From Gammaproteobacteria bacterium (GTDB lineage Bacteria > Pseudomonadota > Gammaproteobacteria > Pseudomonadales > Azotimanducaceae): a DNA stretch of 16,717 nucleotides. Below, piece by piece: positions 14,619-16,717 of this stretch (within the stretch, counting starts at the first letter, position 1; every line of letters starts with the position of its first letter). The position numbers were made by a program, and so were the translations under genes. The stretch spans positions 1 to 16,717 of the forward strand of contig JAPOYW010000003.1 in the NCBI GenBank assembly GCA_026706425.1, in the 5' to 3' direction. The notes under the pieces were generated by a model. The model had not been told where the DNA came from. It ran no database searches and was given only the letters and a program-made list of their open reading frames with translations.

Positions 14619-14828
14619 TTTCGGGTAGAGCGTCAGTTCGACACGCACACATGGTCCGCGGTTGCGGGACTGACGCTAATCGTTGGCCGAGGGCCGAGCG
14701 GCGGGGCCAGTCCTTGACCACCTACGCCGTATCGTTCATTGTTGCGACACTCCAACGGGCTTGGTTGAGAATCCGCGGCAGCTTCCGAATCGTCGGTCCT
14801 CTCCGCTGCCCGGTTCCGAGGCGATGAC

Positions 14829-16717
14829 ATGGACGAGTTCCGAATACGCCTGACGGAAGAGCTGATCCTGTTGATGCTCGACGAGTCGAGCGGATATCTC
14901 GAAATGGTGCCCGGCTGGGACTTCTCCTGCGTGATGGCAGGCGCCGTCATCGCCGACCTCGCGTTGGAAGACCGCATCGACACCGACCTGCAGTCGCTGT
15001 ATCTCCTCGACGCCACGCCGACAGGCGACGGGCTGCTCGATCCGACGCTTGAGGAGATCAGCAAGTCCGAAGATCGCTCGGATACGCAATTCTGGGTCGA
15101 ACGGAACACGTCCCGGGCGGAGGAGATCGTCACCCTGACGCTGCAACGACTGGTGGACAAGGGGGTGCTCGAATACGAGTCGGGCGGATTCTGGACACTG
15201 TCACGCTCGGTTTCCCGTTCAGGCATGTATCCGAGCTCGGACGGGGCAATCCGAAGGGAAGCCAAGGCCCGCATCCTCAACGTCGTCCTCAACGACGACA
15301 TTCCCGACCCGAGGGACGTCATCCTGGTGGGACTGATGCACACCTGCGATCGGTTCAAAACGCTCCTGTCGGACGAAGACTACGAGGAGAAACTCGAGCG
15401 CATCGAGACGGTGGCCAGCATGGACCTGGTCGGGCGGTCCGTGGCAACCGCCGTGAAGGACAGCACGGTGAAACCGAAGACCCGACCCGTTCTTCTCACG
15501 AAGCCGATCCCGAAGCTTCCGGTGGTCGACATCCTGCGACAGCGTGATCTCCTCGCAGGCAATATTCCCAAGGCGACGTGCCGCATCTTCGAGAAACACG
15601 GGCCGGTGGTGAGGGCGCCCATCAGCATGAACGGACAACCCGTCGTCGCGCTGATGGGGCCGGATTGCAACAACTGGGTAAACAAGCAAGGCAGGTTCTA
15701 CCTTCGATCCAAGGACTACATCCAAGGACTCGAAGGCGTCTTCGGCGCTTCGCGAACATTGCCGGGGATGGATGGCGCCGAGCATCACAAGATGCGCAAG
15801 TCACTCCGCTCCGCCTACTCCCGGGCGACACTCGCCCAACGTCTGCCTGAACTGATCTCGCTCTGCAAAGAGTCGGTCGGCACATGGAACGAGGGCGATG
15901 TGTTCGGCGCAACGAAGACCTTCCAGAACTACATGAGCAGCCAGGTCTCGCATCTGACCATGGGCGTCGACTGCAGCCATTTCGTCGACGACCTGCTCGC
16001 CTACGAGCACCGCGCACTCGTTACGCACGTTCAAGGCGCGCTGCCCAAGTTCATGATGTCGACACCCAAGATGAGGCGTTCGAGACAGTATGTGCGCGAA
16101 CTGCTCGACGCCATTCACACATCGCACACGCCTGCCCAAAGAAAGGGCAAGCCGCTGGACGTTGCCGATGCCATCCTCGAACTACATCGGAACGACCCCC
16201 AGTTCCTGCCGGAAACGGACATTACGTTCCCCTTCGTCGCAGCGATGGTCGCCAGCATCTATCTCGGCAGCGCGCTCGGTTTCGCCGTGTATGCCATGGT
16301 CAACGATCCGAACCTCTATGCGGGCATCCGCGAGGAAGCCGACTCGCTGTTCGGCGGACATCGCGAGCCACGGGCCGAGGACTTCAGCAACCTCGACAAT
16401 ATCGATGTCACGCATCGGCTCTTCCTGGAGTCCGAACGCATGTATCCGGTAATCCCCTGGCAGCTACGGACGGTCATGAACCAATGCGTGGTCAACGGAT
16501 TCGAACTACCCCCCAGGACGCGGCTGCTGATCTGTCACACGGCGACGCACTACTCGCAAGACCTGTTCGCGGACCCGCAGAAGTTCGACATCGACCGCTA
16601 CCTGCCGGAACGCCGGGAGGACATGATCCCGGGCGCCTACGCGCCTTACGGTCTCGGCACGCACACCTGCTTGGGACATCGGTGGCTGGAACTGCAGATG
16701 GTCGTGAACCTGTTGGT
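14829..16717 (+). CDS. GPP34 (GOLPH3-like) domain fused to cytochrome P450 (3' end beyond window)
   Basis: A single frame of 629 residues runs off the window. Residues about 5-210 match the GPP34 family, known from eukaryotic GOLPH3/Vps74, which bind phosphoinositide membranes: RLTEELILLMLD, then AGAVIADLALEDRI, DATPTGDGLLDPTLEEI and LQRLVDKGVLEYE. Residues about 225-629 are a cytochrome P450: GAEHHKMRKSL (C-helix, near 316-326), Glu534-x-x-Arg537 in LFLESERMYP, a DPQKFDIDRYLPER segment, and the heme-binding loop APYGLGTHTCLG with ligand Cys614, Tyr607 standing where Phe is usual. The I-helix MVASIYLGSALGFAVY lacks the usual acid-Thr pair. GAGG at 14818-14821, 7 nt upstream, sets the start. 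There is no signal peptide or transmembrane anchor, so the GPP34 part may tether it to membranes. Substrate unknown; what is missing is only the short P450 C-terminus. Confidence 0.88.
   Translation, partial: MDEFRIRLTEELILLMLDESSGYLEMVPGWDFSCVMAGAVIADLALEDRIDTDLQSLYLLDATPTGDGLLDPTLEEISKSEDRSDTQFWVERNTSRAEEIVTLTLQRLVDKGVLEYESGGFWTLSRSVSRSGMYPSSDGAIRREAKARILNVVLNDDIPDPRDVILVGLMHTCDRFKTLLSDEDYEEKLERIETVASMDLVGRSVATAVKDSTVKPKTRPVLLTKPIPKLPVVDILRQRDLLAGNIPKATCRIFEKHGPVVRAPISMNGQPVVALMGPDCNNWVNKQGRFYLRSKDYIQGLEGVFGASRTLPGMDGAEHHKMRKSLRSAYSRATLAQRLPELISLCKESVGTWNEGDVFGATKTFQNYMSSQVSHLTMGVDCSHFVDDLLAYEHRALVTHVQGALPKFMMSTPKMRRSRQYVRELLDAIHTSHTPAQRKGKPLDVADAILELHRNDPQFLPETDITFPFVAAMVASIYLGSALGFAVYAMVNDPNLYAGIREEADSLFGGHREPRAEDFSNLDNIDVTHRLFLESERMYPVIPWQLRTVMNQCVVNGFELPPRTRLLICHTATHYSQDLFADPQKFDIDRYLPERREDMIPGAYAPYGLGTHTCLGHRWLELQMVVNLL

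Noticed and set aside
14714..14742. TTGACC...CATTGT promoter for the GPP34-P450 gene
   Set aside because: The -35 is good, but the -10 at 17-bp spacing matches only 3 of 6 positions, so it is not listed as a feature.

Overview
The window is GC-rich bacterial chromosome. It most likely comes from a gammaproteobacterium: the order fmdB-aspS-yebC...ruvC-ruvA-ruvB is typical of that class, the AspRS resembles the Pseudomonas enzyme, and the transposase remnant is of a type common there. This assignment is inference; no rRNA or tRNA gene is present to anchor it.

Minus strand, positions 1-10658. Read in the direction of transcription, from high to low coordinates, the order is: fmdB (zinc-ribbon regulator), aspS, yebC; a 649-bp non-coding stretch with short repeats and a transposase remnant; a small secreted six-cysteine protein; a 1153-residue membrane protein (ABC-2 permease-like, M1-peptidase-like and golvesin-like regions); a frameshifted dsbC; then ruvC, ruvA and ruvB (Holliday-junction resolvasome), with ruvB cut by the window edge. 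In many relatives yebC and ruvC are adjacent. Here about 5.5 kb separates them, and the REP-associated (Y1/HUH) transposase remnant ends exactly at the yebC stop codon. The block therefore looks like an insertion into a core cluster.

Plus strand, 10817-13195. An HU/IHF-type nucleoid protein with a basic N-terminal tail has a good sigma70-type promoter. A hairpin, a pair of 37-bp direct repeats and a structured leader follow, then proS. Downstream on the minus strand are a YgiN-like monooxygenase-fold protein and a ZIP-family metal transporter with its own likely promoter.

Plus strand, 14829-end. One continuous reading frame joins an N-terminal GPP34 (GOLPH3/Vps74-like) domain to a cytochrome P450 with the heme-ligand cysteine and the ExxR motif but without the usual I-helix acid-threonine pair. 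This is the most unusual gene in the window.

The housekeeping genes are ordinary. The features most worth a second look are the GPP34-P450 fusion, the disulfide-related cassette between yebC and ruvC (six-Cys secreted protein, zinc-motif-less M1-like permease fusion, DsbC), the 8-bp tandem duplication that breaks dsbC, and the intergenic repeats.
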